This document shows, piece after piece, positions 17,402-26,734 of a DNA stretch of 60,109 bases. The notes under the pieces were generated by a model, which saw nothing but the letters and a program-made list of their open reading frames with translations, searched no databases and was not told the DNA's origin. The position numbers and the translations under genes are program-made. The number at the start of each line of letters is the position of its first letter. Position 1 is the stretch's first letter. This DNA is from Bacteriovoracaceae bacterium (lineage in GTDB: Bacteria; Bdellovibrionota; UBA1018), in NCBI GenBank assembly GCA_947447665.1, contig CANFJX010000013.1, positions 1-60,109 of the forward strand, given 5' to 3'.

Positions 17402-18058
17402 ATGATGAAAATCGAAGTTCACCGCAACTGCCTCACACAACCCTGGACCTACTCCCTTTTGGACCAGCGCCAACGAGAGATCGCGCGAGCCGTAGCCTCG
17501 GGAGGAGAACCGACGCTACTCCTCTCGGAGCTCGCGCCCGTCATCACCCAGGGGAGAAGGACCCCCGAGAGCGATCTCCTGCCACTGGCCCCACCCCTCC
17601 TCGGTGGCTCACCCACCCAAGTGATTCAAATCGATCGAGGCGGCCTCGCTACCTACCATGGTCCTGGGCAGTGGGTCGCGTTTCCCGTCCACCCCTTAGA
17701 GTCCTCCGTGGGAGATCCGCGCGGAGTCCGAAAGATCATCTGTAAACTCCTAGAAGCTGCCGCTCAGGTAGGACGAAACTACTCAAATGACGTCGAAATC
17801 CGATCGGGGGCCGAACTCGGAGTTTGGAACTCTCGCGGAAAATTCGCAGCCGTAGGAGTTCATATTGAGAATGGAATACTTCTTCACGGTCTTGCGGTGA
17901 ATGGCTTTCAAACCCCACAAAGTTTTCAGGGTCTCCGACCCTGTGGCTTAGATCTCCCCGTGTCTTATCTCCTTAGTGATTCAAACGAGAGCGAGTTTCT
18001 CAAACTCAAAGACCAAATCGCCGAAGCGATTTTGCAATCGCTCGGGGCGAGGGCTTAA
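17402..18058 (+). CDS. lipB: Lipoyl(octanoyl) transferase LipB
   Basis: Transfers octanoyl groups from acyl-carrier protein to the lipoyl domains of 2-oxoacid dehydrogenases and GcvH, in the cytoplasm. Family motifs are clear: RGGLATYHGPGQ (substrate pocket), GKFAAVGVHI with the catalytic Lys, HGLAVN, and RPCGL with the acyl-accepting Cys. I take the start at 17402/17405 (MMKIEVHRN). The longer GTG/ATG-type extension from 17351 begins almost inside the tRNA and has no conserved sequence, while AAAGGGA precedes the chosen ATG. Length (about 218 residues) is typical. Confidence 0.95.
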   Translation: MMKIEVHRNCLTQPWTYSLLDQRQREIARAVASGGEPTLLLSELAPVITQGRRTPESDLLPLAPPLLGGSPTQVIQIDRGGLATYHGPGQWVAFPVHPLESSVGDPRGVRKIICKLLEAAAQVGRNYSNDVEIRSGAELGVWNSRGKFAAVGVHIENGILLHGLAVNGFQTPQSFQGLRPCGLDLPVSYLLSDSNESEFLKLKDQIAEAILQSLGARA

Positions 18059-18168
18059 TCATTCACGATGCCCTAGATTCATGCAATTAGGAGTACATCG
18101 CTGAAAGCAGCAAAAATTTGACCTAAAATTACCTATGAACCGACCCAAACCGTTAATGCAAATCTCCA

Positions 18169-19401
18169 TCACGATAAATCATCGTTTTTTTGCGCGATAT
18201 AAATCCCGTGATCCCCAGCCACCCAGAAACTCACGCCACATGCGATGAGCGCGTAAAGCCCAATGGAGCCTCCAAAGAGCTCTATCGCTAGGCATGTGCA
18301 AGCTAAGGGCGTTTTGGCAGCCCCCCCAAAAACAGCGACATATCCGAGCGCAGCCACAAAAGAGGTGGGCAAGGCGAGCCATTGGCCTAAAACATTTCCC
18401 AGGGTAGCTCCCATAAATACGAGGGGCACAAATTCTCCCCCCTTAAATCCCCCGCCCACGGTCAGTGCGGTGAATACTAATTTATAAAATGGATCTACGA
18501 TCGATAACTTAGACTCAAACGCCTGTTGAATGACAGAACTCCCGAGTCCAGCGTATCTCAACGACCCTTCCCAGAGGTACAACACGGGCAAAAGCATCCC
18601 CATGCCGGCAACACCGAGAGGAGGAAATAGGGGAAATAATTTTAATCGATTCTGAATAAAGTGAGTACACAAGACAAACGCTCTCGCAACTAAGCCAAAA
18701 CAAAGTCCGGCCACAACCACACCCAGTAGGGTCGGGAGCTGAAATTCAGGCAGTGCGATTTTCGGAAGGTGCAGATGGGGAGCGTGAATAAATCGAGTCA
18801 TTGAATAGGCAAAAAACGAGGCCACCCAACATTCTAGGACAGCAACGAACCGCTCGCCCCCTCGAAGCCGGATCACCTCCAGACCAAAAATAAATCCTGC
18901 CCACGGCGCACCGACCGTTGCCCCAAAGCCAGCGCCAGTTCCGGCCATGAGTAAGATTTTTTTCTCCTCCGGACGAATATGAAACCACCTGGAGAGTTGC
19001 GCTGAAAGCGACGCCGACATTTGGACCGCTGCGCCCTCTCGGCCCGCCGACCCTCCAAAGAGGTGAGTCAAAACAGTACCCACCAAAATCAGGGGAGCCA
19101 TCCGAAACGGCACCACTTTCTCTGGATCGTGAACTGCCTCGATGATGAGAGTACTCCCACCCGCGGCGTTCTTACCCAAGCGCCAATACAGATAACCTGA
19201 TAACAATCCACCCAGCGGAAGGCCCCAGATGAGCTGAGGATAGGCCTCTCGCAATGCCGTGATTCGATCCAAAACAAACAAGAACACTGAAGCAGAAAAC
19301 CCAGCAAACAGCCCCACCATCGTACTGAGAAAAACCCACCGAAGGCGATTCACTGCATACCAGATCATCCTGATGCTCTCCTCATTCGTGTCTGGAGTCA
19401 C
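18169..19401 (-). CDS. CLC-family antiporter, CLC-F (fluoride) like
   Basis: A 410-residue multi-pass inner-membrane CLC protein. The gating-glutamate motif is GGSAGREGAAVQ (E122) and the pore motif near the C-terminus is GGEFVPLVFMGATLG. The first selectivity loop reads GGSTLI (81-86) followed by IEAVHDPEKVVP. As I recall the CLC-F fluoride/proton antiporters, they carry GNNLI in this place, followed by a similar 'DEIHxPxxVxPLRMAPL'. The classical chloride-type GSGIP motif is absent. Fluoride export is therefore the best inference. There is no C-terminal CBS domain. It lies 11 bases behind the CsgG/FlgT-like lipoprotein gene and so is probably in its operon. No fluoride riboswitch precedes it. 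Confidence 0.85.
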   Translation of the reverse strand: MTPDTNEESIRMIWYAVNRLRWVFLSTMVGLFAGFSASVFLFVLDRITALREAYPQLIWGLPLGGLLSGYLYWRLGKNAAGGSTLIIEAVHDPEKVVPFRMAPLILVGTVLTHLFGGSAGREGAAVQMSASLSAQLSRWFHIRPEEKKILLMAGTGAGFGATVGAPWAGFIFGLEVIRLRGGERFVAVLECWVASFFAYSMTRFIHAPHLHLPKIALPEFQLPTLLGVVVAGLCFGLVARAFVLCTHFIQNRLKLFPLFPPLGVAGMGMLLPVLYLWEGSLRYAGLGSSVIQQAFESKLSIVDPFYKLVFTALTVGGGFKGGEFVPLVFMGATLGNVLGQWLALPTSFVAALGYVAVFGGAAKTPLACTCLAIELFGGSIGLYALIACGVSFWVAGDHGIYIAQKNDDLS

Positions 19402-19412
19402 TGCCTATGCCA

Positions 19413-20411
19413 CTAGTAGAGCTGTACCCAGTCACCTTCGGCGAAATTGCCGCCCGTGTGAATCTGAGCAACCGACGCATCGGCCCCCATTTGATCCACG
19501 ATCTCGAGCGTGCCTTTCAACCTACCTGGGGAGCGCCCCAAGGCAATTCCCGTCTCGGGATCAAACACGTCCTCACCGGAAGTCATTACGGTTAGAATAT
19601 CACCGTTCATGAGGCCGGTTTGGTGCCCGGCATTTAAATAAATCTTGGAGCCGAGAATTTTAGCAATTTTCCCCTGCCACTTCATTTTATCGATTAAAGT
19701 GACTAACTCTGGGACAAAACCAGCTAAAGCCTCCCGAACTGCTAAATGAGTTAATTCAATCTTTAATGCAGTATTTTCTACTTTCTGATCCTCGGTAATG
19801 GCTAAGGAGTCACCATTGGCCTCCCCAAACTTCGAAGAGGCCATCAGTTCCTTCCCTTGATGAACATCAAAAGCTTTGATTTCCAACTCGACTGCAACCA
19901 TCGATTGTTTCTTTCGAAACAATCCGACGTCATCCCCTTTTTGGCGGTAAACGATTTTTCGAATCCGGCCGATCAGGGCGACCGATGCGCCCACCTTTCT
20001 ACTCTCTCGAACTAACTGCTCTACTTTGACTTGTTCACGATCCACAAAGGTTTCTGTACTCAGGTCCTCCCTGACGTCAGTCGGATAAATGACTCGATCA
20101 GTTAGAAGGAGTCCTCGTCTTAACTCATCCCCAGCAAATGAACCCAGCGCATCGATTTTAATTGGGGTATCGTTCCAGAAATTCAACACCAGGGTCCTTT
20201 TTTTAGGCTGATTTTGATATTCTACCTTTTGGGTCAGCACCGCATGCTCTGCTTTCCCCGAATAATAACCTGCCGGAATATCCGAATCCCTAAACCCCTC
20301 TGAGCGTTGCAACGTAGAAGTGTGCTGACAGGAAACCAGGAACCCCACCAGACTCACCCACCCCATTTTTTTGAATTGACGAAACTGAAGCGAATGCAAA
20401 GATTGACTCAC
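19413..20411 (-). CDS. Lipoprotein with CsgG/FlgT-like fold
   Basis: A 332-residue protein with a lipobox (LVSC, Cys28). The middle (about 65-215) has the nucleotide-like alternation of CsgG/outer-membrane secretion lipoproteins (RTLVLNFWND..., VGASVALIGRIRKI...). The C-terminal 90 residues resemble the FlgT C-terminal domain: GKIAKILGSKIYLNAGHQTG, then GDILTV, DPETGIALG and FAEGDWVQLY. That combination suggests an envelope-assembly lipoprotein acting in the periplasm or outer membrane. The substrate is unknown. It is 24 bases behind the exported 349-residue gene and 11 ahead of the CLC gene. Confidence 0.7.
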   Translation of the reverse strand: MSQSLHSLQFRQFKKMGWVSLVGFLVSCQHTSTLQRSEGFRDSDIPAGYYSGKAEHAVLTQKVEYQNQPKKRTLVLNFWNDTPIKIDALGSFAGDELRRGLLLTDRVIYPTDVREDLSTETFVDREQVKVEQLVRESRKVGASVALIGRIRKIVYRQKGDDVGLFRKKQSMVAVELEIKAFDVHQGKELMASSKFGEANGDSLAITEDQKVENTALKIELTHLAVREALAGFVPELVTLIDKMKWQGKIAKILGSKIYLNAGHQTGLMNGDILTVMTSGEDVFDPETGIALGRSPGRLKGTLEIVDQMGADASVAQIHTGGNFAEGDWVQLY

Positions 20412-20435
20412 GTTGACCTCTTTCTCTCAATTGAG

Positions 20436-21485
20436 CTACTGAACTACCCAATGAAATAAGCTACCCACACCCGAGTCCGCTGGCAATTGAGAAAGAACTC
20501 TCCTGAGTTCCTCTTGGTCTTTATGGGTGGAGATGGCGAAAACGAATTTTTGATGCGAAATAATTCGATCTTCAAGCACGCCAAAGTCCTTCAAGCGGGC
20601 TTCCAAAAGGGCCCTGATTTTTTTAAGTTGCTGGAAATCTCGAATTCCTGAAATTTCAATCGAATATTCTCTCGTATCCTGAGCGGTGGAGTGCGTCTCA
20701 CCTGCCTCCATTTTACTCCCCAGCTCAGTCATTGCGTCACTCCAAACTCGCCCCAAGGAAAGCTCAAAACTCTCCAGGTCCAGGATTTCCTTTTCCTTTT
20801 TCACCGTAAACGGCGTCAAGTGTAATGAGTCCGTGCTCAGCGCACGAAACTCGACGGATAGACGATATTTTTTCTCATCCGCATGGGCGGAGTCTAGATC
20901 CTCAAGCGCTACGGGAGCCCATTGAACCAGAACGAGAACGGCTGCATTTTTGCGCTCCGTGAGTGATTTAAGAGGGTCTTCCGAGGAGGCACTCGTCAGA
21001 GGAGAATAAATCTCCTCCGAGCTGACTTGATCCACCCGAAGCCCTCGCTTCTCTAGGCGATTCCGAACCCAGCTCCGAATCATCGGCAGCGACTGAGTAC
21101 AAACAGAACAAGCTAAATCAGGCTTTAATAAAACGACGGCTGTGGGTAATTGACCGTCAGGAGATTTCGTCCCATGAAACTTAAGATAAGCTCGAATGCT
21201 GTCGGAATCCACCTCGGCTTTGGTCTCCTGGTTTTGACCCTTCCCCGAAGCTGCCAGCTGATAGTTCTTCACAAAACGCTGGGGTTGGGCAAGGACTTCC
21301 TCCTGAAAAAGAACTTTTTGCCAGGGCTCTAGCACACCCAGCTTGGGTAGGCCCCCAGACAGAACCGCTCGAAGCTGGACGTCGACCAGACTTTTAGGCT
21401 CCTCTGCTCTCGCTCGAGCTCCGGCCCATCCGAGAGCTAGTATTAACAACCCAACACTCAAAAATTCTCTGAAGATTCGACTCAT
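20436..21485 (-). CDS. Exported protein of unknown function
   Basis: A 349-residue protein with a Sec signal peptide (MSRIFREFLSVGLLILALGWAGARARA). A CSVC pair near residue 127 (ACSVCTQSLP) follows a predicted beta strand (LPTAVVLLKP). It recalls a thioredoxin-like or metal-binding layout, but I cannot place it in a family. The C-terminal 90 residues (YSIEISGIRDFQQLKKIRALLEA...) look like a small ferredoxin-like alpha/beta repeat. It is the first gene of a likely operon with the CsgG/FlgT-like lipoprotein and lies 58 bases downstream of dnaE. Confidence 0.6.
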   Translation of the reverse strand: MSRIFREFLSVGLLILALGWAGARARAEEPKSLVDVQLRAVLSGGLPKLGVLEPWQKVLFQEEVLAQPQRFVKNYQLAASGKGQNQETKAEVDSDSIRAYLKFHGTKSPDGQLPTAVVLLKPDLACSVCTQSLPMIRSWVRNRLEKRGLRVDQVSSEEIYSPLTSASSEDPLKSLTERKNAAVLVLVQWAPVALEDLDSAHADEKKYRLSVEFRALSTDSLHLTPFTVKKEKEILDLESFELSLGRVWSDAMTELGSKMEAGETHSTAQDTREYSIEISGIRDFQQLKKIRALLEARLKDFGVLEDRIISHQKFVFAISTHKDQEELRRVLSQLPADSGVGSLFHWVVQ

Positions 21486-21543
21486 GAAACCAGGCTAACA
21501 TGAAACCTTCAGCACTTCCAACCTCTGCAATAGCGCCGAAATA

Positions 21544-24500
21544 CTAAGAAAGACTGACCACGTCGCTTCCAAAAATCCGATTGACTGCGCCGACGAGCTG
21601 AGGGGTCGCCATCAGGGAGAGATTCTTGGGCAAAGTGAGGGATGTTCTAAACTGAGGATCACAAAAATCGATTCTCACAGGACATCTCCCACGGTGGTGC
21701 AGAATCTGCTGTTTGAGTTCCCGAAGTTGCTCTGAGGTCACCTGAGAGGGAGCAAGCCGAATCACGACTTGCTGAACCTGCCCCCGATGAGCTTCAGCCA
21801 CCCACTCCAAGGTTTTAGCCAAAACCTTGGGATTTTCCTCACCGATCTCAATTTCTCCCGTCAGGAGAATGGGCTCAGCCTCAGTGAGGGCTCGACGCAG
21901 CGTTTCCTGACCGGCAGCGAAGGCCTCTGGGAAAAAGACGACCTCAATTTTTCCCTTTAAATCCTCGAGCTGGGCGAAAGCCATCCGGGATCCCTTTTTA
22001 GTGATGACTTCCTTCAACTCAGAGAGGAGACCCGCTAGTTTAACCTCCATCTTGGGAGCTCGAAACCGGCCCCCAAAAGAAGGCTCCGGTTCGGAAGTCT
22101 TTTTCTGCTGACCCCGCTCCTGAGCGAATGATTTAATTTTTTCGGTACTCCAACCTAACCATTTTTCGCAAATCCTCTGCCAAGCATCCATGGGATGACC
22201 TGAGATATAAAAACCAACGACTTCTCGCTCCAAAGATAGTTTTTTTGAGCTCGGCCAATCGGATTCTTTTTTAAATAGCGCGTCCATAGGGGTGATGAGT
22301 TTAATCTCATCTGCAGAAAAGGAGTCAAAAAGAGAGGACTGTCCTAGCTCTCTTTCCTCTTGTTCATCACTCGCGTGCTGAAGTAACGCCTCCATAGAGG
22401 CAAAAAGACTGGCGCGGTTGACCTCAGAAATCGAGTCAAAAGCCCCTGCCATACACAGGGATTCCATGACCTTCTTATTCGCCTTACGGGTTGAAACGCG
22501 CTTACAAAAATCCAGAACATTGTGAAAAGGTTGCTGGGCTCGCGCCTCTAAAATCGTATCTACTGCAATCCCCCCGACTCCCTTAATTGCTTCCAATCCA
22601 AATCGAATTCCCTTCTCGATTCCCGACTGACCTTCGAGCTTGAGTTTTTCGACGCTGAATCGCTTTTGAGAAAAATTCACGTCCGGAGTCAAAATGGCGA
22701 TCTTATGTTGCCGAGCGTCCGCGATGTACTTGGTGATTTTCTCCGTGTTGTCCATTTCCGTAGTCATCAAGGCCGCCATAAACTCAACTGAATAGTGCGT
22801 CTTGAGATAAGCCGTCTGGTAGGTCAGCACTCCATAAGCAGCAGAGTGAGATTTATTAAATCCGTACTCAGCAAATTTCGCCATCAAATCAAAAATAGCC
22901 TCAGCCTTCTCAGGCCTCAGCCCATTTTGAGTCGAGCCTTTCACAAAAATTTCTCGATGCTTGGCCATTTCTTCAGGCTTTTTCTTGCCCATAGCTCGCC
23001 TAAGAAGATCCGCCTGTCCTAAGGAATATCCTGCGAGTTCACGAGCAATTTGCATCACTTGCTCTTGATAGAGAATCACGCCGTAAGTATCTTTTAAGAT
23101 CCCCTCCAAAGCATCGACATCGTAGACGATCGGCATTCTACCGTGCTTACGATCAATAAAGTCATCGACCATCCCCGAGCCCAGCGGCCCTGGGCGATAG
23201 AGAGCATTTATTGCGGTAAGATCCTCGAGCGAATTAGGCTGAATCCGGGTGCAAAGATCTTTCATGCCCGAACTCTCTACCTGAAAAATTCCGTCTGTAT
23301 CCCCAGAACTAATCAGAGCAAAGACTTCCGGATCTTCATAGTTCATGCGGTCTAAAATAAACTCAGCATCAGGACTTCCAGGCTCTGCAGTATGTCTCAC
23401 GAGTTGGACCGCGTTTTCGATCACCGTCAGGGTTTTTAATCCAAGGAAGTCGAACTTAACCAGGCCGACGGCTTCAGCAAAGTCCTTATCAAACTGCGTG
23501 ACCACGTCGCCGTCTCGACCTACATAAAGTGGGCAGTAGTTGACCAACGGTTTTTCTGTAATAATGACGCCGGCAGCATGAATTCCGGCATTACGATAAA
23601 GACCCTCCAAGGACTGAGCGTATCTCATGACCTGGGCTATTTTTGGGTCAGCATCGATTCTCTCTCTCAGCCTGGGCTCGGCATCGAGGGCGCGATCAAT
23701 CGTAATGTCTAACTCATCTGGCAAGAGCTTCGTGAGCTGATCAGTCTCCGCGAAAGAAAGTCCCAACACTCGACCCACATCTTTAATAACTGCTCGTGCC
23801 TGGAGCTTGCCAAAAGTAATAATTTGGCAAACGTTCTGAGAGCCATACCTCCTTGAAACATAATCAATCACCTCGCCTCGGCGATCCTGACAAAAGTCGA
23901 CGTCAAAATCGGGCATGCTGATTCGTTCAGGATTAATGAATCGCTCGAAAAGCAGATTGAACTGAATCGGATCAATATCAGTAATATTCAGAGAATAGGC
24001 AACCAACGATCCAGCACCTGATCCTCGGCCCGGACCGACTGGAATCCCGTTTCGTTTAGCCCAATTGATAAAATCAGCAACGATCAAGAAGTAGCCAGCA
24101 AAGCCGGTCTTCGCGATCATTTTGAGCTCGTCTTCTAAACGAGCCTCATACTTTTTCTGCTCCTCTGACCAGTTCGGCAGCTTCCGCTTGGCCTCAAAGC
24201 GCAGGGAATCAAATCGCTGTTTCAAGCCATTCTGAGCCTCTTGTTTGAAGAAGGCAATCAGATCATACTCTGCATCCGGGGCAATCGTGTCGGGACGAAA
24301 TAAAGGCAGGTGGTAGATCGGCCTCCCCTGCTCGTCTTTAAATTTAAATTCAAGATTGCATCGATCTGCGATGACTTGAGTATTGTCACAAGCCCTCGGG
24401 AAGCGCTCAAAGCGCTCTCGCATCAGCTGCTCAGGCTTTAAGTAGTACTCTGCGGGGACCAAACTCTTAGGACGATCGAAATCCAGATTCTTGCCGTGCT

Positions 24501-25212
24501 CAATACATTGGAGAACTTCATGCGCCTCTGCATCCGATGCATCCAGGTAATGACAGTCGGTCGTCGCAACACATTCGACCCCGTGACGATCTCCCCACTG
24601 ACTAAGTACCTCGTTCACGTGCTCTTGCTCAGGAAGCGGAGAATCCTGAAGCTCCAGGAAAAAATCCTCTCCAAATCGCTTCTTAAACCAAAGCAACGAG
24701 TCCAAACCCGCACTCTCTTCGCCCATGAGAGCGGCATAGGCGAGCTCGCCTCGGATACATCCAGAAAGGACAATGAGTCCCTCTCCATACTCGTCCAAGA
24801 GTGCACGATCCACCACTGCTTTGGGTCCCGGTGGCTGTCCCTTTTGCGGAGGCGGAGCATCGAGATAAGACCGGGTCACCAGTTTGCAGAGGTTCTGATA
24901 TCCCTCTAAACTCTTACAAAGCAGCACGAGGTGATAAAACCGCGGAGCGCCAGCGCTTTGCATTTGTCCCTGAGACTGCTGAATTGAACTTCGTCCCTGA
25001 GGGGCGTAAATCACTTCACACCCTAAAATGGGCTTCACACCGGCTTTCTTGGCCGACTGGTAGAAATCCACCGCCCCAAAGAGGTTATGCAGGTCGGTCA
25101 TTGCTACGGCCGACATCCCCAGTTGAGTGACTCGTTCAAAGAGGTTCTCTACGTGAATCGCGCCCTGAAGGAGGCTATACTGGGTGTGAACATGCAAGTG
25201 AACAAAAGGCAT
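21544..25212 (-). CDS. dnaE: DNA polymerase III alpha subunit
   Basis: The replicative polymerase catalytic subunit, 1222 residues. An N-terminal PHP domain (HLHVHTQYSLLQGA; TDLHNLFGAVDFY; LGCE at about 64-66) is followed by the polymerase core with GPGRGSGAGSLVAY (393-406) and the metal-binding aspartates D435 and D437 in MPDFDVDF. The third is in KFDFLGLKTL. A helix-hairpin-helix region, ISGHPMDAW and an OB-fold domain (KLAGLLSELKEV...) complete the DnaE1 architecture. There is no exonuclease insertion, so it is not PolC. A Shine-Dalgarno is not evident before the ATG, but the N-terminus matches the family exactly. Confidence 0.98.
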   Translation of the reverse strand: MPFVHLHVHTQYSLLQGAIHVENLFERVTQLGMSAVAMTDLHNLFGAVDFYQSAKKAGVKPILGCEVIYAPQGRSSIQQSQGQMQSAGAPRFYHLVLLCKSLEGYQNLCKLVTRSYLDAPPPQKGQPPGPKAVVDRALLDEYGEGLIVLSGCIRGELAYAALMGEESAGLDSLLWFKKRFGEDFFLELQDSPLPEQEHVNEVLSQWGDRHGVECVATTDCHYLDASDAEAHEVLQCIEHGKNLDFDRPKSLVPAEYYLKPEQLMRERFERFPRACDNTQVIADRCNLEFKFKDEQGRPIYHLPLFRPDTIAPDAEYDLIAFFKQEAQNGLKQRFDSLRFEAKRKLPNWSEEQKKYEARLEDELKMIAKTGFAGYFLIVADFINWAKRNGIPVGPGRGSGAGSLVAYSLNITDIDPIQFNLLFERFINPERISMPDFDVDFCQDRRGEVIDYVSRRYGSQNVCQIITFGKLQARAVIKDVGRVLGLSFAETDQLTKLLPDELDITIDRALDAEPRLRERIDADPKIAQVMRYAQSLEGLYRNAGIHAAGVIITEKPLVNYCPLYVGRDGDVVTQFDKDFAEAVGLVKFDFLGLKTLTVIENAVQLVRHTAEPGSPDAEFILDRMNYEDPEVFALISSGDTDGIFQVESSGMKDLCTRIQPNSLEDLTAINALYRPGPLGSGMVDDFIDRKHGRMPIVYDVDALEGILKDTYGVILYQEQVMQIARELAGYSLGQADLLRRAMGKKKPEEMAKHREIFVKGSTQNGLRPEKAEAIFDLMAKFAEYGFNKSHSAAYGVLTYQTAYLKTHYSVEFMAALMTTEMDNTEKITKYIADARQHKIAILTPDVNFSQKRFSVEKLKLEGQSGIEKGIRFGLEAIKGVGGIAVDTILEARAQQPFHNVLDFCKRVSTRKANKKVMESLCMAGAFDSISEVNRASLFASMEALLQHASDEQEERELGQSSLFDSFSADEIKLITPMDALFKKESDWPSSKKLSLEREVVGFYISGHPMDAWQRICEKWLGWSTEKIKSFAQERGQQKKTSEPEPSFGGRFRAPKMEVKLAGLLSELKEVITKKGSRMAFAQLEDLKGKIEVVFFPEAFAAGQETLRRALTEAEPILLTGEIEIGEENPKVLAKTLEWVAEAHRGQVQQVVIRLAPSQVTSEQLRELKQQILHHRGRCPVRIDFCDPQFRTSLTLPKNLSLMATPQLVGAVNRIFGSDVVSLS

Positions 25213-25312
25213 TGGGATTGAATAACGGAGGAGCCTCTAAAAGACTATAGGCAAAGTAGGAAAATCCTCTAATACCCTACAGAACAATTTTGATCCGAAG
25301 AGTGACAGGACA

Positions 25313-26734
25313 TCACTTCGACTCAATGGACTCGCTAGTTCTTGCAATTCTGATTAAATGCCTTCTAAACGACCGCATCACCCAAAGATGAAGGACTGCT
25401 TGGGTATATTTATAAATCATCCAAGGAAGGGCGGGCCGAAACTCGTGAATGGCAGCCAAACTGACTTCGCGGTTTAATGCCTCTCGAAACTCTAAGCGAG
25501 CATTTGGACTCTGCTGAGACTTAGCTAAAAGGCCCCCTCGAATGTAGAAAAGCTGACGATCCGGGGTACTCCGATCGAGAGAGTGACTTAAAATCAGCAA
25601 CGGAACGTTTAGGAACGCGAGCCGAAAAATCCAAGTCCCACTTTCGCTCCCTGAGTAGACCAAGATCCAGGGCTTAAGAAAGCGAGGGAGCCACCTGAAA
25701 TACTCCTCAGCCACCCAAGCCGCAGATTTTCCCGCAGGCTTGGGCAACCGCTGAATGGAACGAACTTCTGAGAGACCTCGGAGCTGCTTCTGTCGATTTC
25801 GTGTGGAGGATCTCAGTGTGGGTGTAATCTTCACCAAACAACGCCGTAATGCCTCACGAACTCCCACCAGAGGTCGACCGTAAAGACGCAGGAGAGTGGG
25901 ATCGCGAACGACCATCTCATGCCGAAGGCTTTCGACGAGAGGAGCCACAAGATTTCGACTCCCTCCGGTGATGAGCTGCACCCAAAGACGCGACAAACCC
26001 GGGGAGAAAAACGGGACCGAAAACATTTTCCGTTTCAAGCCCATCTCCTCTGCCAAGGTCGCCATCAACTGGCGATAGCTCAAAACCTCTGGACTGCCCA
26101 GATCATAAGTTCCCCCCACCGTGCGCTCATCTTGCAGGCAAAATCGAATGAGCTCCACCACATCCGAGGCGGCCACGCACTGGGTTAACGTACGAGTCCA
26201 CCGGGGGCACAGCATCATCGGCAGGCGCTTGACTAAAAGGTAAAGCATTTGAAACGACGATCCCTGAGGGCCTAAAATCAAACCTGCCCGTAGTGTGGTC
26301 ACTGGGATACCGTACCTACCGAGAGCCTGCTCGACTTCTTGCCGACTCCTTAAATGCTGGGACAGTTCTGGCCCGGATGGGATCAGTCCGCCTAAATAAA
26401 TGATTCGCTTCAATCCCACTTTCTTCGCCGCTCTCCCAAAGTTATCCGCCAAAAGGAGATCGCTATCCTCAAAAGTACTCTGTGTCAGGGTAGCGCTCGG
26501 AAGCATCGAATGCACCAGGTAAATCCCAACGTCTGCACCCTCTAAGGCCTTTTCAACCTGAAGGAGTGAAAAAAGATCGCAACTCCGCCAAACCGACTGG
26601 TGACCGATCGCTTGAACGAGCTGAGAAGGAGCCGGCCCGGATCGCCCCAAGGCAATCAAGTCAAACTTATCCCTCAAATCTTCCTGTAAAAGTTGACCGA
26701 CAAATCCGGAGGCACCAGCAATCGCAATTCTCAT
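25313..26734 (-). CDS. NAD(P)-binding atypical SDR with C-terminal DUF2867-like part
   Basis: A 473-residue protein. Residues 1-300 form an extended/atypical short-chain dehydrogenase (NmrA/NDUFA9-like) with the dinucleotide loop GASGFVG (7-13) and IIYLGGL. TTLRAGLILG follows, without a clear YxxxK. The C-terminal 170 residues are basic and resemble the DUF2867 region that often follows these domains (ILSHSLDRSTPDRQLFYIRG; FRPALPWMIYKYTQ). Substrate unknown; roles in quinone or lipid metabolism are suggested for relatives. It overlaps the upstream gene by 4 bases, implying translational coupling. Confidence 0.8.
   Translation of the reverse strand: MRIAIAGASGFVGQLLQEDLRDKFDLIALGRSGPAPSQLVQAIGHQSVWRSCDLFSLLQVEKALEGADVGIYLVHSMLPSATLTQSTFEDSDLLLADNFGRAAKKVGLKRIIYLGGLIPSGPELSQHLRSRQEVEQALGRYGIPVTTLRAGLILGPQGSSFQMLYLLVKRLPMMLCPRWTRTLTQCVAASDVVELIRFCLQDERTVGGTYDLGSPEVLSYRQLMATLAEEMGLKRKMFSVPFFSPGLSRLWVQLITGGSRNLVAPLVESLRHEMVVRDPTLLRLYGRPLVGVREALRRCLVKITPTLRSSTRNRQKQLRGLSEVRSIQRLPKPAGKSAAWVAEEYFRWLPRFLKPWILVYSGSESGTWIFRLAFLNVPLLILSHSLDRSTPDRQLFYIRGGLLAKSQQSPNARLEFREALNREVSLAAIHEFRPALPWMIYKYTQAVLHLWVMRSFRRHLIRIARTSESIESK

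Noticed and set aside
19402..19412. A fluoride riboswitch before the CLC-F-like gene
   Set aside because: Only 11 bases separate it from the preceding stop, so there is no room for an aptamer.
25211..25222. A 12-base match to the T-arm/acceptor side of tRNA-Val upstream of dnaE, suggesting an att repeat
   Set aside because: Too short, and the interval between the copies holds ordinary chromosomal genes without integrase or phage genes.
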